From the NCBI GenBank assembly GCA_964485405.1, contig CAZAJG010000001.1, positions 1-64,000 of the forward strand: a DNA stretch of 64,000 nt, given 5' to 3'. Shown piece by piece: positions 1 through 9,324 of the stretch. Under the pieces are notes generated by a model. That model worked only from the letters and a program-made list of their open reading frames with translations. It was not told the origin of the DNA and did no database searches. The position numbers and the translations under genes are program-made. The DNA is from CAKZNE01 sp964485405 (lineage in GTDB: Bacteria; Bacteroidota; Bacteroidia; Flavobacteriales; Schleiferiaceae). Positions within the stretch are counted from its first letter, which is position 1. The number at the start of each line of letters is the position of its first letter.

Positions 1-1469
1 CCTCTGGGGTAAGATGTATAATAATCGCCCCAATTATAAACTCCATAATTTCCAGATCCGTATCTATCATATTCGTAATCATACCAATAATATTCATCCC
101 CGTAATCACCATCTATTTCCTTCTCTAAGTCTTCTATACATAGATAGTCGCTATAGCTTTGCTTAAAGGTTAGATACACGCGATAAATTGCTCCGGGCTC
201 CGGTTTTATCAAAGTAGATAAGTCTAAGGAATAGGTCTGCCAATCTGATCCTATAGTGCTATTCCCTTGGAGCAGATCTATTTTCTTTTCCGCTACCACT
301 TCTCCCACTCTATGCAGTTCAGAACTCCCATTGAGTTGATTTTCCTGCATAAATTGGAGCACATTCTTTTCGGCAATTTTAATCACCTTAACATCTGCTG
401 CCTTTAAGCTTATCGCTTCAAAAGGAAGCAGAAGATTCTCTGATGTGGGTAGGATGTTTCCATTTCCTAAAAAGCGAATTTGTGGCTTTTCATTTTTGAA
501 TTTAATCACCACCTCCTTCTCTTCCTCAAAACGGTAACCGAGTATATTTTTTATGCCCTTAAAGATTTGCAGTTTCTTTTCTCCAAACAGATCATCCGGT
601 GGATAAACCAAAATGGAGGTATTATCCACTTTGTATTTTAAATCGTTTACATCCTCTAGGGTAATTAAACCGCTCAAATTCTGATCCGCCTGAATGGGAT
701 CTGAAAACTTAAGCACTACAGTGCGTGTTGGAGAGGAGACCAGATCCATACCCATATACCGGAAATCACCTAAACCTGGAAGTTCTAACTTTTGATTTTT
801 CAGATTTTCCGCCCCTTGCATGGAAGTGTTGATCTGAAGTAAGAGTTCTTCTGCCTCTTCTTTTCTTTCAATACTATCCAGTTCAAAACGATAGGTACGT
901 AAACCCGATCCTTTAGTCCATTCAGGCTGTAAGCTTCTACCGTCTGCTTCCACTCGAAGTATTTCTTCAAAATAATCTAGTTCTTCTTTATCCGCTGCTA
1001 ATAAAGAACCCTCCAAAGTATACCATTGCATTTGATTGTTTGGCTCTGCTTTAAGCTGAACGCTACCCCATTCAAAACTGGTATGGATAACCTGAAATCC
1101 AAACTCAAACAGCTTGAGTGAATCGGGTACTTCCATAATTCTACTCAAATCCAGATCGGCCACATAAATCTCACCTGGTTTTAAATTTTCTGTAGGTGTA
1201 AACTCAAGAGTTTGATTGTTCACCCATTTTAGTTCACCTTCAATTTGAGGTTTAAAATGTAAAACCCCATCTGTAACTTTCTTAGATACAGATTGCGAAA
1301 ACCCTACTCTTATGGTTGCCTTTTTGGAGACAACACCAGAAGTAAAAGAGCCTACATAGGCAGCATAGGATTTGTTAAAAACAGGGACTTCTTTGTTTTT
1401 AGAATTGCAGGAAGCAAGTAAAAACAGGCTTAAACAAAGCGCAGTAACTTTTGGAAAACTCAATTTCAT
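1..1469 (-). CDS. Alpha-2-macroglobulin family lipoprotein (N-terminal part, runs off the window)
   Basis: The reading frame opens with ATG at 1469 and stays open to base 1, giving about 489 residues without a stop, so only the N-terminal part is present. The first residues form a lipoprotein signal peptide ending in LLASC, predicting a lipid-anchored Cys near residue 20. The next region (SYAAYVGSFTSGVVSKKATI, then an FTPTENLKPGE segment) matches the start of bacterial alpha-2-macroglobulins of the Bacteroidota type, which have Ig-like/MG domains and usually exceed 1,500 residues. Family members are thought to trap proteases at the envelope. Just before the window edge lies a stretch rich in Tyr, Asp and Gly (about residues 455-489). 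The gene is divergent from the helicase gene across a 146-base gap. The family call is by sequence resemblance; the thioester and bait regions would lie outside the window. Confidence 0.8.
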   Translation of the reverse strand, partial: MKLSFPKVTALCLSLFLLASCNSKNKEVPVFNKSYAAYVGSFTSGVVSKKATIRVGFSQSVSKKVTDGVLHFKPQIEGELKWVNNQTLEFTPTENLKPGEIYVADLDLSRIMEVPDSLKLFEFGFQVIHTSFEWGSVQLKAEPNNQMQWYTLEGSLLAADKEELDYFEEILRVEADGRSLQPEWTKGSGLRTYRFELDSIERKEEAEELLLQINTSMQGAENLKNQKLELPGLGDFRYMGMDLVSSPTRTVVLKFSDPIQADQNLSGLITLEDVNDLKYKVDNTSILVYPPDDLFGEKKLQIFKGIKNILGYRFEEEKEVVIKFKNEKPQIRFLGNGNILPTSENLLLPFEAISLKAADVKVIKIAEKNVLQFMQENQLNGSSELHRVGEVVAEKKIDLLQGNSTIGSDWQTYSLDLSTLIKPEPGAIYRVYLTFKQSYSDYLCIEDLEKEIDGDYGDEYYWYDYEYDRYGSGNYGVYNWGDYYTSYPR

Positions 1470-1615
1470 TATTTGGTGCGGTTAACAATGGGGTAAATTA
1501 AGAACGGTTTGGTAAGTTATTGAATTGTATTTGAAACGAGATTAATCAAAAACCAATGATTTATTATACTCGTTGATCTATTTTAGATGTTTCTAACCAA
1601 ATATGACGCCAAATT

Positions 1616-4393
1616 TTGCAAACAAAAGATTTTCAAAATATAATAAGCTACCTAAGTGCCTGCTATGCTCAGGACAATAGAGGCCTTCACCTTCCCGACT
1701 TCTTGAATAAAAATAAGGTAGAATCTATCCAGTTTATAGAAGAAACCGAAGAATTGATTAATGAGAGTAGTCCAAAAATTCCCATTGAGCAAAAACTCTA
1801 TAAATCACTTTTTGACATTAGCGAATTATTCAAAAAAGAAAAAGAGCTTTTGTATGGTTCAATGTTTCTTTTAGGTGAGGAAATGTATATGGGGAAAACT
1901 AGAAAAATTTGTTCCCCCTTACTATTATTTCCAGCTTATCTTGAGGAAAAAGAAGGTTATCATTACGCTTCTATAAAACCTCATGAATATAGAATCAACA
2001 CAAGCGCTATTAAACTCTTAGTTCGAGAAGGAGATTTAGAACCAGATGTTGAAAGTAAGATCTTATCAGAATTTCCAAAAGCTCCTTTTGATTTTGGTGC
2101 AATTGGAAAGATATTTCGTTTGCTACAAGAGTATTTCCCAAAACTTGACCACGAAAGCGCGCTCATGTTTCCTAAACTCTGGAGCCTTAATAGGATTAAG
2201 CGTCAACTCCAACCAAAGCAACGATCGCAAATTGATTTTTTTAAGCTAATACCTGCTTCTGCATTAGGCATCGTATCTAAATCTTCTGATACGTATGGAA
2301 TCCTTTCTGAACTAGAAATGCTTCAGCATGAAAGTCATTTCTCCAAGGTCATTCATAGCTTTTTCGAAAAATCACCCCCTTTAAAAGTAGGAACTGAACT
2401 TAAACACCTAGGCCATATACCCGCAGTACTAAGTCCAGCACAAATGGAGACAGTCAGTAATGCTTTTGATCAAGATGTTTCACTTCTCATCGGGCCTCCT
2501 GGCACGGGTAAATCATTCACCATTTCTTGTATTGCTGTGGACTATTTAATGAATGGTAAATCTGTTTTAATCAGCTCAAGACAAGATGAGGCCGTCAACG
2601 TGGTTAAATCAAAAATTGAAGAGCTACTTCAAATGGAAGGCATTGTGTTTCGTTCTGGGGCCAAAGGTAATCTGGTAGAAATGCGTAAAAGACTTCGCAC
2701 TCTATTAAGACGCAAACGATATGAATCAGACGACTCTTGGTGGGACATTCAGTCTAACCAGAATATCAGTCAAAAGTTATCAAAAAGATTGGCAAGACTC
2801 GAGAGAGAGCTGGAAGCCCAACTCGAAAAAGAAATAAGCTGGTCGAAATACTTTGCGGATGAAGATCAGAAAGGGTTAAAAAAGTTCTTTCTCGAATTCA
2901 GACAGAAATGGCGCACTCCACATTGGGACATTTTAAAGGAGCTCAATGCGGTACAGAATGAAACCATCAAACACAATCGCGAATTGGTGGTAAGCCGACA
3001 CGAAAAGAAACTTGAAAGTATTTTAAAGAGCCATCGAAAATCGCTTACCAAGCTCTATGAGGCTATGAAGCCTTCCACTAGTTTTGAGCTTGAAACAACG
3101 TTTAAAGAGGTTGACTTTGATCTTATTCTAAAAACTTACCCTATTTGGCTTTGTAAACTCACCGAATTGTACAAAGCCCTTCCGTTAAAAAAAGACATGT
3201 TTGATTTATTGATTATTGATGAAGCAAGTCAGTGCGATATGGCTAGTGTTTTACCAGCTATGCAACGTGCTAAAAAGGTGGTTTTTTGTGGAGATCCAAA
3301 TCAACTCAGACATATTTCGTTTTTATCAGGTTCAAAAATGCAAACTCTTGCCAACCAATTCCAACTGGATAAACATCAAAGTATTAAGTTCAACTTTAGA
3401 TCAAAAAGCATTTTAGATCTCGCTTCATCGATTCTTGAATCACAAGATCAATTGAACTTTTTAAACGAGCACTTTCGATCTGAATTTGACATTATAAAAT
3501 TCTCCAACAAAGAATTCTACAGCAATGATTTAAAAATAATGACCCAAAAGCCGGTTGTAAATGAAGAACTTGGAACATTTTCAATTCTAGTAAATGGGTC
3601 ACGTAACTCAAAGGGTATTAATGAAGAAGAGGCATTTTCCATTCTAAGATCAATTAAGCAACTAATAAGTGAAGAGCTTGAAATAGAACCTTCTATTAAA
3701 ACGAGTATTGGCATTCTATCACCTTTCCGAGATCAGGTAAATTACATTTCAAAACTTATTCGGTCTGACTTAGAATCTGGTTCGATACGGGATCATAATA
3801 TTGCAATAGGAACAGCATTTTCCTTTCAAGGAGAGGAGAGAGATGTTATGCACTTATCCTTTGTGGTTGATTCGGAATCACATCATTCTACCTTTATTCA
3901 TTTAAATAAAGCGGATGTCTTTAATGTTTCTATTACCCGGGCAAAAAGCAAACAGTTTGTTTATCACTCTTTAGAGAGTAATCAGGTTCCTCAAGGGAAT
4001 TATTTAAAAAAATATTTAGAAAGCATACAAGAAGGTCGTTCAAACCAACGCCATACGCACGAGTTTGAAGCGCATAATTCTTTTCTGGTAGAGGTTAAAA
4101 ATTTTCTAGATCAAAACAAGGTGAAATACTGGATTTACTATCCAATAGCAGGAATCCCAATTGATCTTCTGGTAAAAACAACCTCAGGGTTGAAAGGGAT
4201 TGATCTTGTGGGATACCCTGGTCAATATGAAGACGCATTATCCATTGGTCGTTATAAAATCTTAAACAGAGCGAGTGTTCCAATTTTCCCTCTCCCTTTC
4301 AGTTTTTGGAAGTATGATTTGGAAAACTGTAAAAAAGAAGTTTTGGCATTTCTCAGTGACAAGGCCAAAGAAAATCAATTTTTTGCCGAGTAG
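1616..4393 (+). CDS. Superfamily 1 DNA/RNA helicase with possible C-terminal nuclease-fold domain
   Basis: A 925-residue Upf1/Dna2-like SF1 helicase. Visible motifs are Walker A GPPGTGKS (residues 293-300), Walker B DLLIIDEAS (530-538), motif III GDPNQLRH (about 559), a Q-G-E-E-R motif V/Va region (about 735-745) and motif VI VSITRAK (about 773). A charged, probably coiled-coil insert lies between Walker A and B (about 380-500). Residues about 820-915 look like a DUF559/Vsr-type nuclease fold: a leading EV pair, then IPIDLLV and GIDLVGY at the places of the family's catalytic acids, but without the usual lysine. An in-frame stop at 1604-1606 excludes an earlier start, and the next in-frame ATG is about 80 codons in, so TTG at 1616 is the best start. 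The role could be repair, RNA metabolism or phage defence; context does not decide. Helicase call is firm, nuclease call tentative. Confidence 0.85.
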   Translation: MQTKDFQNIISYLSACYAQDNRGLHLPDFLNKNKVESIQFIEETEELINESSPKIPIEQKLYKSLFDISELFKKEKELLYGSMFLLGEEMYMGKTRKICSPLLLFPAYLEEKEGYHYASIKPHEYRINTSAIKLLVREGDLEPDVESKILSEFPKAPFDFGAIGKIFRLLQEYFPKLDHESALMFPKLWSLNRIKRQLQPKQRSQIDFFKLIPASALGIVSKSSDTYGILSELEMLQHESHFSKVIHSFFEKSPPLKVGTELKHLGHIPAVLSPAQMETVSNAFDQDVSLLIGPPGTGKSFTISCIAVDYLMNGKSVLISSRQDEAVNVVKSKIEELLQMEGIVFRSGAKGNLVEMRKRLRTLLRRKRYESDDSWWDIQSNQNISQKLSKRLARLERELEAQLEKEISWSKYFADEDQKGLKKFFLEFRQKWRTPHWDILKELNAVQNETIKHNRELVVSRHEKKLESILKSHRKSLTKLYEAMKPSTSFELETTFKEVDFDLILKTYPIWLCKLTELYKALPLKKDMFDLLIIDEASQCDMASVLPAMQRAKKVVFCGDPNQLRHISFLSGSKMQTLANQFQLDKHQSIKFNFRSKSILDLASSILESQDQLNFLNEHFRSEFDIIKFSNKEFYSNDLKIMTQKPVVNEELGTFSILVNGSRNSKGINEEEAFSILRSIKQLISEELEIEPSIKTSIGILSPFRDQVNYISKLIRSDLESGSIRDHNIAIGTAFSFQGEERDVMHLSFVVDSESHHSTFIHLNKADVFNVSITRAKSKQFVYHSLESNQVPQGNYLKKYLESIQEGRSNQRHTHEFEAHNSFLVEVKNFLDQNKVKYWIYYPIAGIPIDLLVKTTSGLKGIDLVGYPGQYEDALSIGRYKILNRASVPIFPLPFSFWKYDLENCKKEVLAFLSDKAKENQFFAE

Positions 4394-4683
4394 AGCACAA
4401 AGGAATGAATCATGCTTCTGCACGGAACAGCTTTGGAACTCTATTTGTAACAATTGAAATCGAGTAGTTTAGCTATACAGCTTTCGGCTTAGGTTTCAGC
4501 AATAAATCGTTTTCATAAGCAGATGACTGAATAAAGGCATTTAGACAAAGTGAAATGGTTAAAAACAGAAAGTAAAACCTGGATAAGCATAACCCAGTTT
4601 GTTTTAAATCCATCTTTTAAGCTCGAGGAAAATTCCGGATTCCAAATTGTAACTTTCACATCAATAATCTGGGGGAGGGTAAT

Positions 4684-6135
4684 TTAGTTCCTATTTTGAA
4701 AATTTAGATTTCTTAGGTGAAATAATATCAATTTATCCTTTTTGCTATCAAAAGCAAAAACACCTTCATTGCAAAGGTAATAATAGTAATAACTCGCAGA
4801 GGAGTCAACCTTCTGAAAAGCTTGCTCCTCAATGCTTCCTGAGGTTCTATCCATAATAAAACAGGTCATTTCTTCACCTCTTTCATACAAGGCAGTTTGA
4901 TACGTTATATTGCGATTCGCTGTCTTTAAATATTGATTGAAAATTCCGGTATTCTTAATCTGATCGTAATTAAAATCCTCAAAGGAGAATGGGAACTCAT
5001 ATCTGATCATTCCATCGTACCATAAATCATAGACTATCGGGCTAAAATTAAAATACAGTAAACCATTATTTATATGCGTATTGGAAAAGTCATAACCCTC
5101 GTTATAATTGCGTATAAAAAAATCCGGTAGTTCAACATGATCGTTGTACTCTGTAAAAACATAAACATGGCTATCCTTTCTTTCGAAATTAGATATTAAT
5201 TTTTTCTTCTTATAGCCATCGCCTGCCCATAGGTTTCTTAGGTATAGAGTTCTTCCTTTTCGATAAAAACCACCCTTCTCCATGGGGATATATCTTTTTC
5301 GCTTTCCTTCTTTTATATACCACCAACCTACCATTTTATCCTTTACATAGCACAATAAGAATAACTTTCTGTATACCTTATATGTTCCTCTTTTGTCTTT
5401 CGAGTAGTCCTGTAAACTGGATAGTACAAAAACACTGTCTCCTACCATTTGGATACTCCCAAATCTTCCGTTTGTTCCAAGCCCATATGCATTCCTAATG
5501 CTATCTCCTCCGCGATATATACTTAAATTCTCCGGATCACTTAACTCATACATTCTCTTAAAATCTACACCCTTGTATTCTATAGTGTATGCATTCCGGC
5601 TTTCAGATTTTCTATCGTATAACACTATTCTCTTCGCATCATGGTCGAAGAAGGTAAAATAGAAATCGTTAGAGAGAAAGCTAACATTGGATGAGAGCTT
5701 GTTTGTATCCGAAAGCACAGTAGACATCCAATTTTTTGTCAGACAAGGGGTGTTTTGAAGCCTTACTTTTTCCTTTGGCAAGTCTCCAACCTCAAAAGAC
5801 AACTTTATAGATCCGTTGCAAACGAAGCTTAAGGTGCTGTTGATAATACCCGGAAGAATGGAACGAATCGAATCTGAAAAGAGAACTGTGGTATTTGGAT
5901 TAAGCTCTAGGGTCTCGTTTACAAACTCTGTCCAATAGGTGCGATTGGATTCAGGTAGAACAAAATAAAGTGGACCATCAAGGGAAGCGTTAAACACACT
6001 TTTCAGTTGTACTGTGCACTTCAAACAATCATTCTTTTGGACCTTTACATAAATTCCAAAATCAAATGAATGGGTTTTACCATAACTCAAAAAACACATT
6101 AGCGTAAATATTATTGAGCTGTATAGTTTATGCAT
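4684..6135 (-). CDS. Secreted protein of unknown function with N-terminal CxxC
   Basis: A 483-residue protein with a signal peptide (hydrophobic stretch, residues about 7-20) and then NDCLKCTVQLK, a CxxC motif followed by a hydrophobic strand (PLYFVLPES). This arrangement resembles the start of a thioredoxin-like fold, though it is not sufficient to claim redox activity. The remainder is rich in aromatic and charged residues with alternating strand-like segments, possibly a beta-propeller of the kind found in Bacteroidota 6-bladed propeller lipoproteins. I do not recognise a named family. It lies 47 bases downstream of the small secreted gene at 6183-6524 in the same direction, so the two are probably co-transcribed. 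Product most likely periplasmic or surface exposed. Confidence 0.65.
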   Translation of the reverse strand: MHKLYSSIIFTLMCFLSYGKTHSFDFGIYVKVQKNDCLKCTVQLKSVFNASLDGPLYFVLPESNRTYWTEFVNETLELNPNTTVLFSDSIRSILPGIINSTLSFVCNGSIKLSFEVGDLPKEKVRLQNTPCLTKNWMSTVLSDTNKLSSNVSFLSNDFYFTFFDHDAKRIVLYDRKSESRNAYTIEYKGVDFKRMYELSDPENLSIYRGGDSIRNAYGLGTNGRFGSIQMVGDSVFVLSSLQDYSKDKRGTYKVYRKLFLLCYVKDKMVGWWYIKEGKRKRYIPMEKGGFYRKGRTLYLRNLWAGDGYKKKKLISNFERKDSHVYVFTEYNDHVELPDFFIRNYNEGYDFSNTHINNGLLYFNFSPIVYDLWYDGMIRYEFPFSFEDFNYDQIKNTGIFNQYLKTANRNITYQTALYERGEEMTCFIMDRTSGSIEEQAFQKVDSSASYYYYYLCNEGVFAFDSKKDKLILFHLRNLNFQNRN

Positions 6136-6182
6136 GAAAGTAAGTTTATTCTGTTCTGACCTGATCCTAAAACCCCTGGGGG

Positions 6183-6524
6183 TTATTCATTAATGATGAA
6201 AACCGTCCGAGACTTAATGTCCGATGTTTGCTCTTCAAAATAAACAGGGTCACCAACAATTTCACAGTTGTGATAAATATCCTTCTCGTTTACGATCATG
6301 TATCCTGGGTATAACTCCCAGCATGTTTTCCACCACATCCAGTTGCAGTCCACTTTAAGAGTTTCCGCGTTGCCTGCTTGGGTGACTGTCCCTCTACCGT
6401 CCTCTTCCAGGAGAGGTGCTTCAGATTTTGACTTTTTGGATTTTCCACCTTCAGGACCTACGGCAAAAGCCATGAAAGATAGACACATTAAAACGCTCCA
6501 AAAAAATTGCTTTTTCAACTTCAT
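6183..6524 (-). CDS. Small secreted protein of unknown function, Trp/Cys-containing
   Basis: A 113-residue protein starting with MKLKKQFFWSVLMCLSFMAF, a typical signal peptide likely cleaved near AFA-VG. The mature part has a Lys/Ser-rich linker and then a compact core containing DCNWMWWKTCWELYPGYMIV and a third Cys (HNCEIVG), consistent with a small disulfide-linked domain. No family recognised. It precedes the CxxC-containing secreted protein by 47 bases, suggesting a two-gene unit. The paired Cys-containing exported proteins could be functionally linked, but this is inference from position only. Confidence 0.6.
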   Translation of the reverse strand: MKLKKQFFWSVLMCLSFMAFAVGPEGGKSKKSKSEAPLLEEDGRGTVTQAGNAETLKVDCNWMWWKTCWELYPGYMIVNEKDIYHNCEIVGDPVYFEEQTSDIKSRTVFIINE

Positions 6525-7117
6525 GTTAAGTGTGATTTTTAGTTAATAACATTTAATAACGTAAAACAAATTCAATTATTACCTATTTTCCTTTTGGAAA
6601 TCCGCAAAAATTCTTAACCAAATTTCCTACTTTTTGCCTCTAGCCATTATCCTATGTTCTGGGCTTTCGTTTCTGCACTATACATGTCTTCTAAATAAAC
6701 TATAGATAAGAAATACCAATTTGCGTAAATAGTTAGATATACTGTAAACTTAGTTTTGCCCGTATGCTAAAGTTAAAACAAGTATATACTCCATCGTCAC
6801 GAATATCTTGATACTCCGGTCGAGTAAGATTTTGATTCCTAGATCTCTTGACTTCAAATAAATGTATTAAAAGAATGAGTCTCCACCAAGCACCGCCATT
6901 ATGAAATAGCTCAATTTTATTGTTTGGAGCATTTAATAATAGGGGTTGGTTAAAGCGAATGGATAGGGCATAGAGTTGTGAGAAAAAGATAAAAGAAGTG
7001 TTTCTATTTAACACGATTCAAAAAAAACTTGGATTCATACCTACTCGAAGCGAAAGATTCTATTACTCATCTTTCACCAAACCTTCTGCTTTCTTAAATT
7101 CACCAAAAATTTGATCT
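6525..7117. other. Intergenic region without a convincing gene
   Basis: This 593-base gap separates the leftward secreted-protein pair from the rightward ABC exporter operon and must carry promoters for both. A leftward open frame of 93 codons (6733-7014) has an atypical composition and no signal, motif or family resemblance, and I do not accept it as a gene. Just upstream of the ABC gene, the sequence AAAATTTG ends four bases before the ATG at 7118, a poor match to the TAnnTTTG box. I see no RNA gene, repeat or strong hairpin here. Confidence 0.5.
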
Positions 7118-8020
7118 ATGTCCATGCTGTCCATCTCGGAAGTATCAAAATATTATGGCGATTTTCAAGCTTTACAATCCGTATCTCTTGAAATTGAAAA
7201 AAGAAGCATATTTGGCCTATTAGGGCCTAATGGTGCTGGAAAAACTTCATTGATTCGAATCATCAATCAAATTACCGCTCCAGATAGCGGATTTATAGAA
7301 TTAAATGGAGAACGATTAAAGCCAGAGCATATCGCCAAAATTGGCTATCTGCCTGAAGAAAGAGGTCTTTACCCAAAAATGAAAGTAGGTGAGCAACTCT
7401 TGTATTTGGCTAGACTCAAAGACTTAGACAAAAAAACGGCTTCCAAGCGTATTAACGAGTGGTTGGATCGTTTCAATATTGCGGATTGGCGAAATAAGAA
7501 CCTAGAAGAACTGAGTAAGGGAATGGCTCAGAAAATTCAATTTGTTGCTACGGTTCTGCACGAACCAGAACTATTGATCTTTGATGAGCCTTTTACCGGT
7601 TTTGACCCCATCAATACCAACCTGATAAAATCAGAGATCAAAAGACTCAGGGATCAAGGTTCGACCATTATCTTTTCTACCCATAGAATGGAATCTGTAG
7701 AAGAAATTTGTGACCATATTGCTTTGATTAACAAATCACAAAAGATCTTGGAAGGTCCCTTAAAACAAGTGAAAAAACAGCATGCATCCAATACGTTTTC
7801 TCTTGAATTGGAAGGAGCGTATAAAGCTGAAAAGCACTCAACATTTACAGTGGAAAATCATACTTCACATCATGAAACGTCACAACTCATTGTAAAACTT
7901 AATGGGAGCGACAGTAATGATATATTGAAGGAAATTACATCTACATATCGAGTGCTTTCTTTTCAAGAGCAAATGCCTAGTTTAAATGATATATTCATCC
8001 AAAAAGTACAGGGATCATGA
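7118..8020 (+). CDS. ABC exporter ATP-binding protein (NatA-like)
   Basis: A 300-residue cytoplasmic ATPase with Walker A GPNGAGKT (residues 36-43), a variant signature LSKGM (132-136) and Walker B LLIFDEPF (152-159), followed by an H-loop His (FSTHRM). The last about 80 residues, ending in LNDIFIQKV, are the DUF4162-type tail found on NatA/EcsA-like exporters. The gene overlaps the permease gene by four bases (ATGA), so subunits are translationally coupled. Substrate cannot be deduced; sodium or drug/lipid export is typical for the family. First gene of the long rightward run to 16613. Confidence 0.92.
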   Translation: MSMLSISEVSKYYGDFQALQSVSLEIEKRSIFGLLGPNGAGKTSLIRIINQITAPDSGFIELNGERLKPEHIAKIGYLPEERGLYPKMKVGEQLLYLARLKDLDKKTASKRINEWLDRFNIADWRNKNLEELSKGMAQKIQFVATVLHEPELLIFDEPFTGFDPINTNLIKSEIKRLRDQGSTIIFSTHRMESVEEICDHIALINKSQKILEGPLKQVKKQHASNTFSLELEGAYKAEKHSTFTVENHTSHHETSQLIVKLNGSDSNDILKEITSTYRVLSFQEQMPSLNDIFIQKVQGS

Positions 8021-9324
8021 ATAAAATCTGGCTCATTATACAAAGGGAGTTCTCCACACGAGTGAGAAAAAGAAGCTTCTTGGTCATGACGGTTTTAGGT
8101 CCTCTTCTTATCTCGGCTATTTTTCTACTTCCCATTTATATGGCCACGCGTCCAAAGGCAGAACGGATTGTAATGGTTTTGGATAAGCCTATTTTAATGA
8201 ACTTCGACAAGGGAAAGAACAATATTCGATTTCAATATTTAAGCCCCAAACAATTCAACCTAAAATCGGCAAAAGCTTTTTTTAAAGAAAGTGGCCACTA
8301 TGGTTTCCTTTATATACCCGATGGTGGAAATCTCGATCCAGACTTCATAACCTCCAATATTACCTTGTATACAGATGGAGATGTAGACATAGGAACGGAA
8401 AACTATATTTCGAACAAGCTGGAAAAGTATATCCAGATTGAAAAATTAAAGGCAGAAGAAGTAGACCCGGCTGTATTGGCTCGAACCAAAACGAAGGTGA
8501 ATATCAATACCATTAATATCTCCGATAATGAAGAAAAGGAAAGTAATGCCTTAGCTAAAATGGGAATTGGTTACATCTGCGGATTTTTGATTTACATCTT
8601 TGTATTTCTATATGGAGCACAGATTATGCGCGGTGTAATTGAGGAAAAAACAAACCGAATTGTTGAAGTGATGATTTCCTCTGTGAAGCCCTTTCAACTG
8701 ATGTTGGGGAAAATATTTGGTGTAGGCGGAGTAGCCCTACTCCAATTCCTCATTTGGATCATATTCGGAATAGGGATCTACCTAGTAATTGCTGTATTTT
8801 TCTTTCAAGATGCCTTAGATCCCGAAGTGGTAGCCTCAAGTAGAAACATGGATGTTAGCCAATCTGCAATTAACGAAGTATTCAATACCATATCTCAGAT
8901 CAACTTCCCTTATATTATAGGGTGTTTCATCTTCTATTTTTTGTTTGGCTATCTACTCTATGCAGCTTTATTTGCCGCCATAGGATCAGCGGTTGATAAA
9001 GAATCAGATACACAACAGTTTATGCTCCCCGTATCCTTACCCTTAATAGCATCTATTGTTATGCTATTCAGTTCTATCGATGACCCCAACGGGGATCTTG
9101 CCTTCTGGTTTTCTATGTTTCCTTTAACCTCCCCCGTTATAATGATGGCTCGAATTCCCTTTAACGTACCCATATGGCAACTGGCTACTTCTATGATTAT
9201 ATTGGTTGGTAGCTTTTTACTGTTTACTTGGGTGGCTGGAAAAATATATAGAACGGGTATTTTGATGTATGGCAAAAAGCCTCGATTGAAGGAACTTATT
9301 AAATGGATTAGCTATAAAAACTAA
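8017..9324 (+). CDS. ABC exporter permease (NatB-like, ABC-2 type)
   Basis: A 435-residue membrane protein with one N-terminal transmembrane helix (about residues 22-44), a large extracytoplasmic domain (about 45-180) and five further helices in the C-terminal half. The motif GVIEEKTNRIVEVMISSVKP after the second helix is characteristic of the NatB/YhaP ABC-2 permeases. It overlaps the ATPase gene upstream and touches the MscS gene downstream (TAATG), so it is part of the same transcript. Together with the ATPase it forms an exporter; the cargo is not visible from the sequence. Confidence 0.9.
   Translation: MNKIWLIIQREFSTRVRKRSFLVMTVLGPLLISAIFLLPIYMATRPKAERIVMVLDKPILMNFDKGKNNIRFQYLSPKQFNLKSAKAFFKESGHYGFLYIPDGGNLDPDFITSNITLYTDGDVDIGTENYISNKLEKYIQIEKLKAEEVDPAVLARTKTKVNINTINISDNEEKESNALAKMGIGYICGFLIYIFVFLYGAQIMRGVIEEKTNRIVEVMISSVKPFQLMLGKIFGVGGVALLQFLIWIIFGIGIYLVIAVFFFQDALDPEVVASSRNMDVSQSAINEVFNTISQINFPYIIGCFIFYFLFGYLLYAALFAAIGSAVDKESDTQQFMLPVSLPLIASIVMLFSSIDDPNGDLAFWFSMFPLTSPVIMMARIPFNVPIWQLATSMIILVGSFLLFTWVAGKIYRTGILMYGKKPRLKELIKWISYKN

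Noticed and set aside
1603..1605. ATG at 1603 as helicase start
   Set aside because: It is in a different frame from the helicase and reaches no conserved segment; TTG 1616 is in the proper frame.
6733..7014. Leftward open frame of 93 codons between the secreted pair and the ABC exporter
   Set aside because: No signal, motif or recognised family, atypical composition, and no flanking gene signals. I treat it as chance.
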